Positions 9,010 to 17,723 of a DNA stretch of 64,000 bases are shown in pieces (within the stretch, counting starts at the first letter, position 1; every line of letters starts with the position of its first letter). The notes under the pieces are model-generated. The model was not told the DNA's origin. It did no database searches and was given only the letters and a program-made list of their open reading frames with translations. This DNA is from Rhizobium lentis. Lineage in GTDB: Bacteria; Pseudomonadota; Alphaproteobacteria; Rhizobiales; Rhizobiaceae. Made by a program: the position numbers and the translations under genes. The stretch covers positions 248,001 through 312,000 of the forward strand of contig NZ_JACHBD010000001.1 in assembly GCF_014200175.1 (NCBI RefSeq). Reading direction: 5' to 3'.

Positions 9010-10056
9010 CTACGAGGCGGCGCCGGCAAGCCTGAAGACGTCGGCCCTCTTCGAAACGCCGCGCAGCTCGAAAGACCCGAGATAGTCACAGGGCACGGCA
9101 CAGGTCGCCGCGAAGCTCTCCGAGAGCAGCAGGTGCTGCTCAAGCATTCCGCACAGCTTTTCCAGCCGCGAAGCCTCGTTGACGGCTCTGCCGATCACCG
9201 TGAAGTCCAGCCTGCCGTGAGCGCCGACATTTCCGTAGAAAACCTCGCCGAGATGCAAGACGACATCGATGCCGATATCCGGACCGCCGTTGCGCGTGCG
9301 CTCGCGATTGAGCTCTTCGTTTGCCCTCAGCAGATTTTGGGCCGAAGTCAGTGCCGCCTTGCAGGCCTTCTGCGGGTCATCGGCCTCCGTCGGAAAAATC
9401 GCCAGCACGCTGTCACCCATGAATTTCAGAATCTCGCCGGAATTTTCCTCGACATGCCGGTCGATCAGCTCGAAATGCTCGTTGAGAAACCCGACGATCT
9501 CCGCAGGCTGGTATACTTCGGTCAGCGCGGTGAAATTGCGCAGGTCGGCGATCAGGATGGCGGCATCGATGGAGCCGCCCATTCCCCTGCGGGTTTCGCC
9601 TGCAAGGATACGCGCGCTCGTTCTGGCGCCGGTATAGACCGCGAGGATTTCCGTCGCGGTCTTCGAGACCGCGACACGGTAGGCGGCCAACCCCAGAGCC
9701 GGCAACAGTTCCTGGATGATCGCCAGCTGGTTGTCGGAAAATCCGCCTGGCGCATCGCTGGTGAGCGAAAAGCCCAGCCCACGTAGCGCGACCTCCTTCG
9801 GGAATTCGAAAATGCTGATGACGTGATCCGTGCCGCCGGCAAGCGCAAATTCGTGAAGCTCGGCATACTGGAGGCCCTCGCCTTTCGCCAGGTTCCATCG
9901 CCCGGTTTTCTCGCCGCGGCTCAAAAGGTGAAAGATCGGCGTCATCTCGAAGCTGCGTTCCGTCTCGCTGCCATGCTCCGCATTCTCGAGAACGATTGCA
10001 CCGCCCCGCTCGAAATTGGCGGCGACGCCGCGATACATGGGATGGAGGGAAGGCAT
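9010..10056 (-). CDS. Class III adenylate/guanylate cyclase (start uncertain)
   Basis: Produces cAMP from ATP. The C-terminal catalytic domain shows a first metal-binding region DAAILIADLRNFTAL, then EILKFMGDSVLAIFP, and the GRAVNEASRLEKL segment. The N-terminal half resembles the sensor part common to rhizobial cyclases. The coordinates begin at the first in-frame ATG. Coding-like sequence continues upstream in the same frame, with peptides such as IQWLIDQGI, GDLVAGLCDRLIAAGVPIW, and the frame stays open to a TAG just before 10320. No ATG, GTG or TTG occurs in that extension. The true start may be an unusual codon, or a small indel may have shifted it. Confidence 0.85.
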   Translation of the reverse strand: MPSLHPMYRGVAANFERGGAIVLENAEHGSETERSFEMTPIFHLLSRGEKTGRWNLAKGEGLQYAELHEFALAGGTDHVISIFEFPKEVALRGLGFSLTSDAPGGFSDNQLAIIQELLPALGLAAYRVAVSKTATEILAVYTGARTSARILAGETRRGMGGSIDAAILIADLRNFTALTEVYQPAEIVGFLNEHFELIDRHVEENSGEILKFMGDSVLAIFPTEADDPQKACKAALTSAQNLLRANEELNRERTRNGGPDIGIDVVLHLGEVFYGNVGAHGRLDFTVIGRAVNEASRLEKLCGMLEQHLLLSESFAATCAVPCDYLGSFELRGVSKRADVFRLAGAAS

Positions 10057-10370
10057 TCTGATGCTCGCACGCCAGATCGGAACGCCGGCCGCAATCAGCC
10101 GGTCGCACAGACCGGCGACGAGGTCGCCAATATGCTCACAGGTGATCCCCTGGTCGATAAGCCACTGTATATGATCGTTAATTTTTTCAATCTCCGAATG
10201 GGGGCGACAACCTGAAGGAAGCTTTCCGACCGTCGAGGCCCGCAGCCCAAATCGACGGACAGGCGATGAAAGAGCGATATCGCGCGCTGCCCATTCATTA
10301 GCCTGCTTCCTGTCGCGATGCTACTCCCGGTCGAGTAAAAGTGATACGCAATTCGGCCGCACCGCTGCGG

Positions 10371-11825
10371 CTAACCGAGCAGCCCCGCCAGCCAGTGCGG
10401 ATCGAGGTGACGTTCCAACTCCCCGGCGATCTCGTCGAGCGCGTGCTCGACGCTGTCGCGGTAATTCCGCCGCTCGCCAGATAGGCCGAAGCTCTGAAGC
10501 AGCCGGGCGCGGTAGGTGTCGCTGCCGAAGAGCCCATGCAGATAGGTGCCCATGATCCGCCCGTCGGCCGACAGCGCTCCGTCGGGCACGCCGTCGACAA
10601 TCGCCGACGGCCGGACGCAATCCGGGCCGCGGGTGACGCCGAGATGGATCTGGTAGCCGGCGAGCGATAGGTCGTATTCTGTCGAACGGGCCTGGCTGTT
10701 GCGCACGGTCTTCTCAGGCGCCATCTCGGTCTCGACGTCGAGCAGCGCAAGCCCCGCCGCCTCGATCGTCCCGCCTTCTATGCCGAGCGGATCGCGTACC
10801 GTGCGACCGAGCATCTGGTAGCCGCCGCAAATGCCGATTACCCGGCCACCGCGCCGGACATGCGCCGCAAGATCGCGGTCCCAGCCTTGAACCCTGAGAT
10901 CGGCGAGATCCGAAATCGTCGATTTCGAGCCGGGAAGAATGACCAGGCTAGCATCGACAGGCAGCCGCTCACCTGATCGCACGAAAACAAGTTCGACATC
11001 CGGCTCCGCTCTCAACGGATCGAGATCGTCGAAATTGGCAATGCGCGGCAGCATCGGCACGGCGATTTTCAGCGCCCGCGTCCCGCTCCTCACCAGCCGT
11101 TCGAGCACGACCGAATCTTCGGCCGGCAGGCGCGCGGCATCCGGCAGCCACGGCACGATGCCGAAGCAGGGCCAGCCGGTGAAGTCTTGGATGGCGTGGA
11201 TGCCGTCGTCAAACAACAAAACATCGCCGCGGAACTTGTTGATGATATAGCCGGCGATCATCGCCCGGTCGGCGTCGTCGAGGATCGCATGCGTGCCGAC
11301 AAGCGAGGCGATGACGCCACCGCGGTCGATATCGCCGACCAGCACGACGGGCACGCCCGCCTTCGTCGCAAAGCCCATATTGGCGATATCGCCGGCTCTG
11401 AGATTGATTTCAGCCGGCGAGCCGGCGCCTTCGACGACGACAAGGTCGGCACTGGCAGCCACTGTTTCGAAGCTCTCGAGCACGGCGCCGAGCAGTCGCG
11501 GCTTCAGCAGCTGATAATCCCGCCCCTTCGCCTGTCCGAACACGCTGCCCTGCACGATGATCTGACTGCCGTTTTCCGATTGCGGCTTAAGCAGCACCGG
11601 ATTCATATGCACCGAGGACGGCGTCCGGGCGGCGAGCGACTGCAGCCATTGCGCCCGGCCGATCTCGCCGCCGTCGTCGGCAACCGCCGCATTGTTCGAC
11701 ATGTTTTGAGGCTTGAACGGACGGACTGCCAGCCCGCGATTGGCCGCCAGCCGACAGAGACCCGCGACCAGCACCGTCTTGCCGACATCCGAGCCGGTTC
11801 CCTGCAGCATGATCGCTCTTGCCAT
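10371..11825 (-). CDS. cobQ: Cobyric acid synthase (adenosylcobyric acid synthase, glutamine-hydrolysing)
   Basis: Amidates four carboxyl side chains of adenosylcobyrinic acid a,c-diamide using glutamine and ATP. The 484-residue protein is of normal length. The N-terminal synthetase domain has P-loop GTGSDVGKT (residues 9-17) and FKPQNMSNNA. The C-terminal class I amidotransferase domain has the catalytic cysteine in GICGGYQMLG and a histidine in GTYLHGLFG. It lies about 4 kb from the main cob operon and I found no second B12 riboswitch upstream. Start: an ATG beginning MARAIMLQGTGSD, the usual family N-terminus. Confidence 0.95.
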   Translation of the reverse strand: MARAIMLQGTGSDVGKTVLVAGLCRLAANRGLAVRPFKPQNMSNNAAVADDGGEIGRAQWLQSLAARTPSSVHMNPVLLKPQSENGSQIIVQGSVFGQAKGRDYQLLKPRLLGAVLESFETVAASADLVVVEGAGSPAEINLRAGDIANMGFATKAGVPVVLVGDIDRGGVIASLVGTHAILDDADRAMIAGYIINKFRGDVLLFDDGIHAIQDFTGWPCFGIVPWLPDAARLPAEDSVVLERLVRSGTRALKIAVPMLPRIANFDDLDPLRAEPDVELVFVRSGERLPVDASLVILPGSKSTISDLADLRVQGWDRDLAAHVRRGGRVIGICGGYQMLGRTVRDPLGIEGGTIEAAGLALLDVETEMAPEKTVRNSQARSTEYDLSLAGYQIHLGVTRGPDCVRPSAIVDGVPDGALSADGRIMGTYLHGLFGSDTYRARLLQSFGLSGERRNYRDSVEHALDEIAGELERHLDPHWLAGLLG

Positions 11826-11957
11826 GGCCGTCGCCTTTCGTTGAGGCGAGGCCTACAATGGCCGCCGATCCCGGGTCAAGACTGGCCCCGATTAGGGCCT
11901 AGGGCCAATCAAGACTTCAGCGAGGTCAAGACCTGGCATGTCCCCGCGAAAACGCGA

Positions 11958-12084
11958 AAACCGCGCATGGCCTTGGCTCTGCGCGGTTTGCCGAAAACTC
12001 AGGCGTCTTCGCCCCTACACGGCGAAGCTCGCTTCCTCCGGTACGCACTACCTGAACCGGAGAAGCAGCGGTTGTTCCGGCTGC
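11958..12084. other. Cluster of four inverted repeats (possible structured RNA)
   Basis: Four hairpins follow one another: AAACCGCGCA (11958-11967) with TGCGCGGTTT (11980-11989); CTTCGCC (12007-12013) with GGCGAAG (12021-12027); CTCCGGT (12036-12042) with ACCGGAG (12056-12062); GCAGC (12065-12069) with GCTGC (12080-12084). They sit in the 680-base gap between the divergent cobQ and glycine-betaine-type genes. A 62-codon frame spans the area but has no family resemblance. Function unknown; could be a small RNA or adjacent terminators. Confidence 0.4.
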
Positions 12085-12503
12085 GACCTCACTGATAGCG
12101 GCACATTCTTACCGGAGAGTTATTGAAGGCTTTCGCAAAGGTTAATTTTGACGTTTTTCAGCAGTCCCGGCGAATTTTCTTCCGAAAACCGTTCGGTGAT
12201 CGCGAGTCCATCGGCGGCGCCATTTTCGGGCCGTCGACATAAATTCTTCAAATTCAACCATTTAGGCTCGCAACCATGAGCAAAATGAGGTTGATTTCTG
12301 CGGGCGAACGCGTAGGCTTGATCAAAATGCGCCATTGTTGAACATGACCTACGATCCGCCGCCGAAGCCGCAAGGAGGAACGGCGTCCGCGAACAGGACG
12401 GCTTGTCGTGGCATCGCCCGGCAGGCTTCCTCCTCGGGCGCACCAAGCTTTGCAGATATTTTCCTCGGACCCAGCGGCGCGTCGAGCAAAGAAAATTCGG
12501 GGA

Positions 12504-13505
12504 ATGACAATGAAGACGCTTCTGATTTCGGCCGTCTTTGCCGCGGCCTTTTCCATTGCTGCGCCGGCTGCTGCCGACGATTGCGGCCAGGTGTCGATCG
12601 CCGAGATGAAATGGTCCTCGGCCGGCATTGCGGCAAACTTCGACAAGATCATTCTGGAAAAGGGCTATGGCTGCTCCGTCACCATCGTCGCCGGCGACAC
12701 ATTGCCGACTTTCGCCTCGATGAATGAGAAAGGCACGCCCGACATCGCTTCGGAATATTGGATCAATTCCGTCAGGGCCCTGCTCGATCAGGCCGTCAAA
12801 ACCGGCCGGCTGGTGCAAGGCGCCGAGATCCTCGCCGACGGCGCCGTCGAGGGCTGGTTCATCCCGAAATTCATCGCCGACGCCAATCCCGACATCCGCT
12901 CTGTCGAGGACGCGCTAAGACATCCTGAGCTTTTTCCAGCCGAAGACGATACATCCAAGGGTGCAATCTACAACTGCCCGGCCGACTGGAGCTGCCACAT
13001 ATCGACGACCAACCTTTTTAGGGCGCTTGCCGCGGACAAGAAGGGCTTCGAGCTCGTCGAGACCAGCACTCCCGAACGGCTGGATGCGTCGATCGCCCGC
13101 GCCTTCGAGAACAAGGTCGGCTGGCTCGGCTACTACTGGGCGCCGACCGCCATCCTCGGCAAATACGACATGACGCGTCTGAGCTTCGGCGTCGGCCATA
13201 ACAAAGGCGAATGGGACGGCTGCACCGCCGTTGCCGGCTGCACCAGGCCCCAGCTCAATTCGTACCCAGTCTCGCGCGCTTTCACGCTGATGACCAGATC
13301 CTTCGCCACCCGCTCCGGGCCCGTCACGGCCTATCTCAAGGCTCGCAAATGGGACAACGCGACGATCAACCAGGTGCTCGCCTGGCAGGACGAAAACCGC
13401 GAAAGCAACGAGGATGCCGCGATCCACTTCCTGCGCAATTACGAGAATCTTTGGACGAAATGGGTGCCGGCCGATATAGCCGAGAAGGTCAAGGCGAGCT
13501 TATAA
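12504..13505 (+). CDS. Glycine betaine/proline-type ABC transporter substrate-binding protein
   Basis: Periplasmic binding protein of the OpuAC/ProX type. A short Lys-containing N-terminus and hydrophobic stretch ending AAPAAADD is a clear signal peptide; the mature part begins CGQVSIAEMKWSSAG. Downstream, PDIASEYWIN and the aromatic-rich KVGWLGYYWAPTAILGKYDM resemble the betaine-binding pocket region of the family. Mature cysteines recur (DDCGQ, GYGCSV, YNCPADWSC, GCTAVAGC) and may form disulfides. The start could be 12504 or the ATG at 12510, which has better spacing from GGGG. No permease or ATPase gene follows, so it is an orphan binding protein here. Confidence 0.85.
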   Translation: MTMKTLLISAVFAAAFSIAAPAAADDCGQVSIAEMKWSSAGIAANFDKIILEKGYGCSVTIVAGDTLPTFASMNEKGTPDIASEYWINSVRALLDQAVKTGRLVQGAEILADGAVEGWFIPKFIADANPDIRSVEDALRHPELFPAEDDTSKGAIYNCPADWSCHISTTNLFRALAADKKGFELVETSTPERLDASIARAFENKVGWLGYYWAPTAILGKYDMTRLSFGVGHNKGEWDGCTAVAGCTRPQLNSYPVSRAFTLMTRSFATRSGPVTAYLKARKWDNATINQVLAWQDENRESNEDAAIHFLRNYENLWTKWVPADIAEKVKASL

Positions 13506-13538
13506 CCGCGGGACACGATCAACGACCGGACGATTCGA

Positions 13539-13889
13539 ATGACCGCCAGCGTTCCCTTCCCCGACCGCGATACCGTCGCGGAAAAGCTCGCCGCGCTGTC
13601 GGAGCCCGACAAATCCTACCTGACGCTCGTCATGCAGAATGCCGTCCAGGACGACAATCTGCTCGACGGCCTGCGCCGCCACCTCGATTTTGCCGCGGGC
13701 TCGCCTTTCCTGAACTCGCTGAAACTCGAAAATCTTGGATTGTGGCTTGGGACTCAGGCGCCGGACCGCCTTCAAATCCGGCTGATGGAAACGGCGCGCT
13801 CCAGCCAGCATCCCGCATATCAGGCCTTCCGGACCGGGCTCAGCCGATCCGGCGGCCTAGAAAGGGCACATCCCCCGGCCACTCGTTAG
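13539..13889 (+). CDS. Hypothetical protein
   Basis: A 116-codon frame starts 33 bases after the binding-protein gene in the same direction. The first 90 residues look like an ordinary helical soluble protein (AEKLAALSEPDKSYLTLVMQ). No family is recognised. The last 20 residues and the sequence after them contain a near direct repeat (TCGTTAGAGTGGTCCGGA at 13883-13900 and TCGATAGAATGGTCCGGC at 13908-13925), so the C-terminus may have been altered by a small duplication. Confidence 0.45.
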   Translation: MTASVPFPDRDTVAEKLAALSEPDKSYLTLVMQNAVQDDNLLDGLRRHLDFAAGSPFLNSLKLENLGLWLGTQAPDRLQIRLMETARSSQHPAYQAFRTGLSRSGGLERAHPPATR

Positions 13890-13973
13890 AGTGGTCCGGA
13901 CCCGGCCGTTCGATAGAATGGTCCGGCTTTAGGCGTCAGCCAGCCTGATAAGCCCGGCAAACCTGCCTACCGC

Positions 13974-14129
13974 TTACTTCTTCGCAGCGCGATCAACCGA
14001 GCGGCCGGCATCCTGCGTGGCATTCACCGTGTTTGCCGTGTCCTTACCTATGCCGCGGATCGTGTTGCCGCAGGAGGAAAGAGCAAGAAGAACCATAAAG
14101 GCTGCGGCAATTTTGGCCGTTGTCGTCAT
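13974..14129 (-). CDS. Entericidin A/B-like small lipoprotein
   Basis: A 51-residue protein. The N-terminus MTTTAKIAAAFMVLLALSSC is a lipoprotein signal with lipobox LSSC, followed by GNTIRGIGKDTANTVNATQD and a basic tail ending RAAKK. This is the pattern of entericidin-type lipoproteins, which are small amphipathic outer-envelope proteins. An AAGGA ribosome site lies 9 bases before the ATG. Its neighbours give no operon context. Confidence 0.85.
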   Translation of the reverse strand: MTTTAKIAAAFMVLLALSSCGNTIRGIGKDTANTVNATQDAGRSVDRAAKK

Positions 14130-14229
14130 ATCGAATATCCTTGTTTGAAATCAACCCCGAACGGCTGCTATGCCCGTTCGCGCCGATAACGCACAAGGGA
14201 ACAAAAGGTTCAACCGCTGAAAGATATCC

Positions 14230-15129
14230 TTAGGCGGCAACAGCCTTCGCTCTTTCGGCAAAAGCGCTACGGATGCTGTCGGCCACCGTCTCGATTGGGC
14301 CTGACACCTGGGCGGCGGTCAGCAGCCGGATATCGAAGGAGCCGAGCTCCGGCAGCCCTTCCTGCAGTCCGAGGATCGCCATGTCCTCGCTGACATAAGA
14401 AAGCGGCAGCGGCGCGATGGCGAGATCAGAGAGCACAGCGGCGCGCTGCGCCATCGTGTGGCCGCTGAGATAGGCGACACGATAAGGACGCTTGTTGCGT
14501 TCGAGTTGGGAGAGCGCCTCCTGGCGCCAGATGCAGCCGTCCTCCCAGATCGAGATCGGCAGAGGATCGCGGCGATGCGCCGAACCGCAACGGGCGCCGG
14601 CCCAGACCAGCCGCTCGCGGAACACCACCTCGCCGCCGGTCGGGAACGGCCGCGTGGCGCAGTTGATCAGCGCCAGGTCGAGCCGCTGCTCCTCCATGCG
14701 CTTCTTGAGGCCAACGCTCATGTCGATCGTCACGTCGACCATGATGCCGGGATAGCTTTCGGCAAAGCTCTTCAGAATTCTTGGCAGCAGCCGCTCGCCG
14801 ATATCCTCGGGAGCGCCCAGTCTCACGACACCGGTCAGCTCCGGCATGATGAAGCGCGATACCGCTTCGTTCGACAGCGCCAGGATGTTGCGGGCGTAAG
14901 AAAGCAGCATCTCGCCATGACGCGTCAGCGTCACCGAGCGGGCATCACGCAAAAACAGCGTCGCGCCGAGCTGTTCCTCGAGCTTCTTGATCTGCATGGA
15001 GACGGCCGACGGCGTGCGGAAGACGGCCTCGGCGGCAGTGGAAAAATTGCCCGTTTCGGCGATGGCGACGAAAGTGCGCAGCACATCGTTGTCAAGCAAA
15101 GGAATGGGACGGCGAAAGGGTAGGCTCAT
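14230..15129 (-). CDS. LysR family transcriptional regulator
   Basis: Full-length (299 residues) LysR protein. The N-terminal helix-turn-helix is in the segment LRTFVAIAETGNFSTAAEAV followed by SAVSMQIKKLEEQLG, and the remainder is the co-inducer-binding domain. I start it at MSLPFRRPIPLLDND rather than at the upstream in-frame ATG, because the family begins about 10 residues before the HTH. It is divergent from a DUF1127 gene. The gap holds CCAATATCATTTGG (15162-15175), a plausible LysR site. Target genes are unknown. Confidence 0.88.
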   Translation of the reverse strand: MSLPFRRPIPLLDNDVLRTFVAIAETGNFSTAAEAVFRTPSAVSMQIKKLEEQLGATLFLRDARSVTLTRHGEMLLSYARNILALSNEAVSRFIMPELTGVVRLGAPEDIGERLLPRILKSFAESYPGIMVDVTIDMSVGLKKRMEEQRLDLALINCATRPFPTGGEVVFRERLVWAGARCGSAHRRDPLPISIWEDGCIWRQEALSQLERNKRPYRVAYLSGHTMAQRAAVLSDLAIAPLPLSYVSEDMAILGLQEGLPELGSFDIRLLTAAQVSGPIETVADSIRSAFAERAKAVAA

Positions 15130-15161
15130 CGTCGCATCTTTCAATTTTTCTGATTTATAAC

Positions 15162-15175
15162 CCAATATCATTTGG
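15162..15175. promoter_or_regulatory. Candidate LysR operator
   Basis: CCAA-N6-TTGG dyad in the 113-base gap between the divergent LysR gene and the DUF1127 gene. Placement suits autoregulation and control of the neighbour; based on symmetry and position only. Confidence 0.35.
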
Positions 15176-15242
15176 TTTGATTGAATGTCAATCGCTCCCC
15201 ATAGTCTGTGTATCGGAAGCGATACAGCAAAGGAGGCTCGAC

Positions 15243-15452
15243 ATGACGCAAGCAAGCACCTGGAATATCCTACAGACCCTTTCCGCATTCAAGTCGCGCC
15301 GGCGCAGAGATGCAAACCACGAACATGCCCTCCGGGAATTGAAACGATTCCCATCGCACCTGCTGGCCGATTGCCAGCGCGAGGAGTTGCCTATGCCGAG
15401 GGTAGCCGCTCGGCCGAATCGCCACCTGAGGATCGTGGAATCGCGCGCATAA
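15243..15452 (+). CDS. DUF1127 family small protein
   Basis: A 69-residue protein with an excellent ribosome site (AAAGGAGG before the ATG at 15243). The central part (KSRRRRDANHEHALRELKRF, then LLADCQR) fits the Arg-rich DUF1127 family, several members of which act in RNA turnover or phosphate/carbon responses in alphaproteobacteria. The member is somewhat diverged. The divergent LysR gene is its probable regulator. Confidence 0.7.
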   Translation: MTQASTWNILQTLSAFKSRRRRDANHEHALRELKRFPSHLLADCQREELPMPRVAARPNRHLRIVESRA

Positions 15453-15601
15453 TGTGCGCAGCTGAAGTTTTTTCGGATCTTGGCGCAAGGTCACAACGGT
15501 TGTCGGAAACATCCGCCCGTCAAAGCTTTCCGCCCCATTGATCCAACCTGACCCTGCCGCCGAGATGTCGCGATCCGGCTGATCGTTCCGTCAAACAGCG
15601 A

Positions 15602-16210
15602 TCACATCCCGCCCATGAGCTTGAAGGCGATGATCCACATGGTCGCAGCGACCAGTGTTTCCAGCACCCGCCAGGCCGATGGCTTGGAGAAGATCGGCCG
15701 CAGCCAGGTCGCGCCATATCCGAGGGAAAAGAAGAACAGGAAGGAACCGGTCACGGCGCCTGCGGCAAAGGAAGCCTGCTGTCCCGGATAACGCGTCGAG
15801 ATCGTGCCGAGCAGCACCACCGTGTCGAGATAGACGTGCGGATTGAGCCAGGTAAGCGCAAGGCAGGTTGCGAGCGTCTGCCTGAAGCTTGCCGTTTTGG
15901 CCTCGGCCGCCGCGAGAGCGGCGTTCGACCGCAAGGCGGAATAGAGGCTTTTTGCTCCATACCAGGCGAGAAACGCGGCTCCTCCATAACGCATGACCGG
16001 GTCGAGCCAGGGCATGAACCTGGCGATCTGCTGCAGGCTGGTGACGCCGAGCACGATCAGCACCGCGTCGGACAGTGCGCATGCGAGGCAGACGGCAAAC
16101 ACATGCTCACTGCGCAGGCCCTGGCGGAGAACGAACGCATTCTGAGCGCCGATCGCGACAATCAGGCTGAGGCCCATCATCAGGCCGGTAAAATAGATTG
16201 AAAAACTCAT
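15602..16210 (-). CDS. LysE/ArgO family amino acid exporter
   Basis: Inner-membrane exporter of basic amino acids, 202 residues with about six hydrophobic segments. The N-terminal segment GLSLIVAIGAQNAFVLRQGL is the LysE/ArgO signature and LTWLNPHVYLDTVVLLG is the second conserved block. It is divergent from an ArgP/LysG-type regulator, the classical arrangement for lysine/arginine-controlled export. Substrate (Arg, Lys or both) cannot be told from sequence. Confidence 0.92.
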   Translation of the reverse strand: MSFSIYFTGLMMGLSLIVAIGAQNAFVLRQGLRSEHVFAVCLACALSDAVLIVLGVTSLQQIARFMPWLDPVMRYGGAAFLAWYGAKSLYSALRSNAALAAAEAKTASFRQTLATCLALTWLNPHVYLDTVVLLGTISTRYPGQQASFAAGAVTGSFLFFFSLGYGATWLRPIFSKPSAWRVLETLVAATMWIIAFKLMGGM

Positions 16211-16259
16211 CGCTTCGCCTTTCGCTTTCGACGAGACTTCGCTATCGCGGCGAATCGAA

Positions 16260-16281
16260 TTAGGGTAATTAATTTGCCTAA
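16260..16281. promoter_or_regulatory. Candidate ArgP-type operator
   Basis: TTAGG (16260-16264) and CCTAA (16277-16281) form a dyad with a 12-base AT-rich spacer between the divergent exporter and regulator genes, as expected for a LysR-type binding site controlling the exporter. Confidence 0.45.
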
Positions 16282-16304
16282 CCTCAATTAAGCAGCGCTA
16301 ATCC

Positions 16305-17234
16305 ATGCTCGACTACCCCGCCCTCCGTACCGTCGCGACCGTTGTCCAGACAGGGAGCTTCGAACGCGCCGCGACCCTGTTGAACGTCACCCCTTCGGCC
16401 GTTTCGCAACGCGTCAAGCAGATCGAAGAACGTCTCGGCGTTGTGCTGGTTGTTAGAGGCACGCCGTGCACGGCGACCGAAAAGGGAGAATGGTTGTGCC
16501 GCCATATGGAAAATGTCGGTATGCTCGAAGCCGAACTCTTCGGCCACCTGCCCGCACTCGTTGATCCCGGCGAACCACGCCAGAGGGTGACGCTTCAGAT
16601 CGCCACCAATGCCGACAGTCTCGGCACCTGGTTCGTGGAAGCGATGTCGACCTTCGCCAGAAACTCCTCTTATCTGTTGAATATCGCCGTCGACGATCAG
16701 GATCACACCGCCGAATGGTTGCAGCGCGGCCGTGTAGTCGCGGCCGTCACCAGCCTGGAAAAGCCGATAAGGGGCTGCCGGCGTTTCGCGCTTGGCGTTC
16801 TGCGCTATCATGCGACGGCAACGCCCGACTTCGTCGCCCGTAACTTTCCCAAAGGTGTGACCGCCGAGGCGATCCGCAACGCTCCGGCTCTGACCTTCAG
16901 CCAGAAGGACAGGCTGCAGAGCACCTGGGTCCGCCAGACCTTCGGACGCGATCTCGACTATCCCACCCATTGGCTCCCCTCGCCGCAAAGCTTTGTCGAG
17001 GCAACCCTGTCGGGCATGGGATGGGGAATGAACCCGACTCAGCTGACCCGCGAGCATCTCGCGTCCGGACGACTGGTCGAACTGGTTGCCGACACCCCCC
17101 TCGATGTTCCCCTATTCTGGCAGATAAACCGCTTTGCCGCCGATCGACTGGCGGAGCTGACGCGCGAAGTCATCAGCGTGGCAGGGCGCAATCTCGGAAA
17201 ACACAGATCGAAAACCGATTCGCCGGGCCTCTGA
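16305..17234 (+). CDS. argP: ArgP/LysG-type LysR transcriptional regulator
   Basis: 309 residues. The N-terminus LDYPALRTVATVVQTGSFE then RAATLLNVTPSAVSQRVKQIE matches ArgP/LysG closely. These regulators bind lysine or arginine and activate the neighbouring exporter gene. The C-terminal effector domain contains LPSPQSFVEATLSGMGWGM, typical for the subgroup. The exporter lies divergently 94 bases away. Confidence 0.9.
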   Translation: MLDYPALRTVATVVQTGSFERAATLLNVTPSAVSQRVKQIEERLGVVLVVRGTPCTATEKGEWLCRHMENVGMLEAELFGHLPALVDPGEPRQRVTLQIATNADSLGTWFVEAMSTFARNSSYLLNIAVDDQDHTAEWLQRGRVVAAVTSLEKPIRGCRRFALGVLRYHATATPDFVARNFPKGVTAEAIRNAPALTFSQKDRLQSTWVRQTFGRDLDYPTHWLPSPQSFVEATLSGMGWGMNPTQLTREHLASGRLVELVADTPLDVPLFWQINRFAADRLAELTREVISVAGRNLGKHRSKTDSPGL

Positions 17235-17265
17235 TCGCGCCTAGACTAGAAAATATCTGGAGCGA

Positions 17266-17624
17266 TCAAACGTAAGCCGCACGGCTGCCGAATTCGCTGG
17301 TTTCATCGAAACTCTTCGTGCCGATGCGCTCGCTCTCGCCGGAGAATTCTCCAGGAACTGCGGCAGCCGACTTTGACGAGGCTGATGCCTGGCCCTTGCC
17401 GCTCTCGGTCGCTTCGATCTTGGCGATCTTCGCTTCCAGCGTCTCGATCGATTCTCGATTGTCGCCTTCTCTTGCTCGTCCTGTATCTGCGACAGAGCCG
17501 CCTGCTTTTCGGCAAGCTGCACTTCGAGAGAGGCAAGGTCATCCGACGAGCTGGAAGACGAGGTTGAAGCGGCTGAACTCAAAATGGTGGATTCTGAACT
17601 GGAAGTTGCCTTGACCATGAACAT
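17266..17624 (-). pseudogene. Small Ser-rich coiled-coil protein with an apparent frameshift
   Basis: The 5' part encodes MVKATSSSESTILSSAASTS, a serine run and a heptad-like segment LEVQLAEKQAALSQIQDEQE. Near 17455-17462 the sensible frame moves: after KATIE, the other frame continues with SIETLEAKIAKIEATES and ends at a TGA at 17266-17268 after EFGSRAAYV. Adding one base at GAGAATCGATCGAG would restore one frame of about 115 residues. In the original frame the tail becomes Arg-rich and implausible. This is either a real frameshift or a sequencing error. Start could be 17624 or 17618. Function not recognised. Confidence 0.65.
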
Positions 17625-17723
17625 GACTTTCGATGATGAATGTCACCTTCTAAGCCGCGGGTGGTAAAGGCCCATAAATAAAGTATCCGCAGTACTAATT
17701 ATTCCGACGGTTTTGACCGCCTT

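Noticed and set aside
11938..12126. 62-codon open frame in the cobQ upstream region
   Set aside because: No ribosome site, no family resemblance, and the sequence is better explained by consecutive hairpins.
11826..12503. Second B12 riboswitch upstream of cobQ
   Set aside because: I looked for the B12 box (GCCAGGAGACC) and GCCACTGG elements and found none on either strand.
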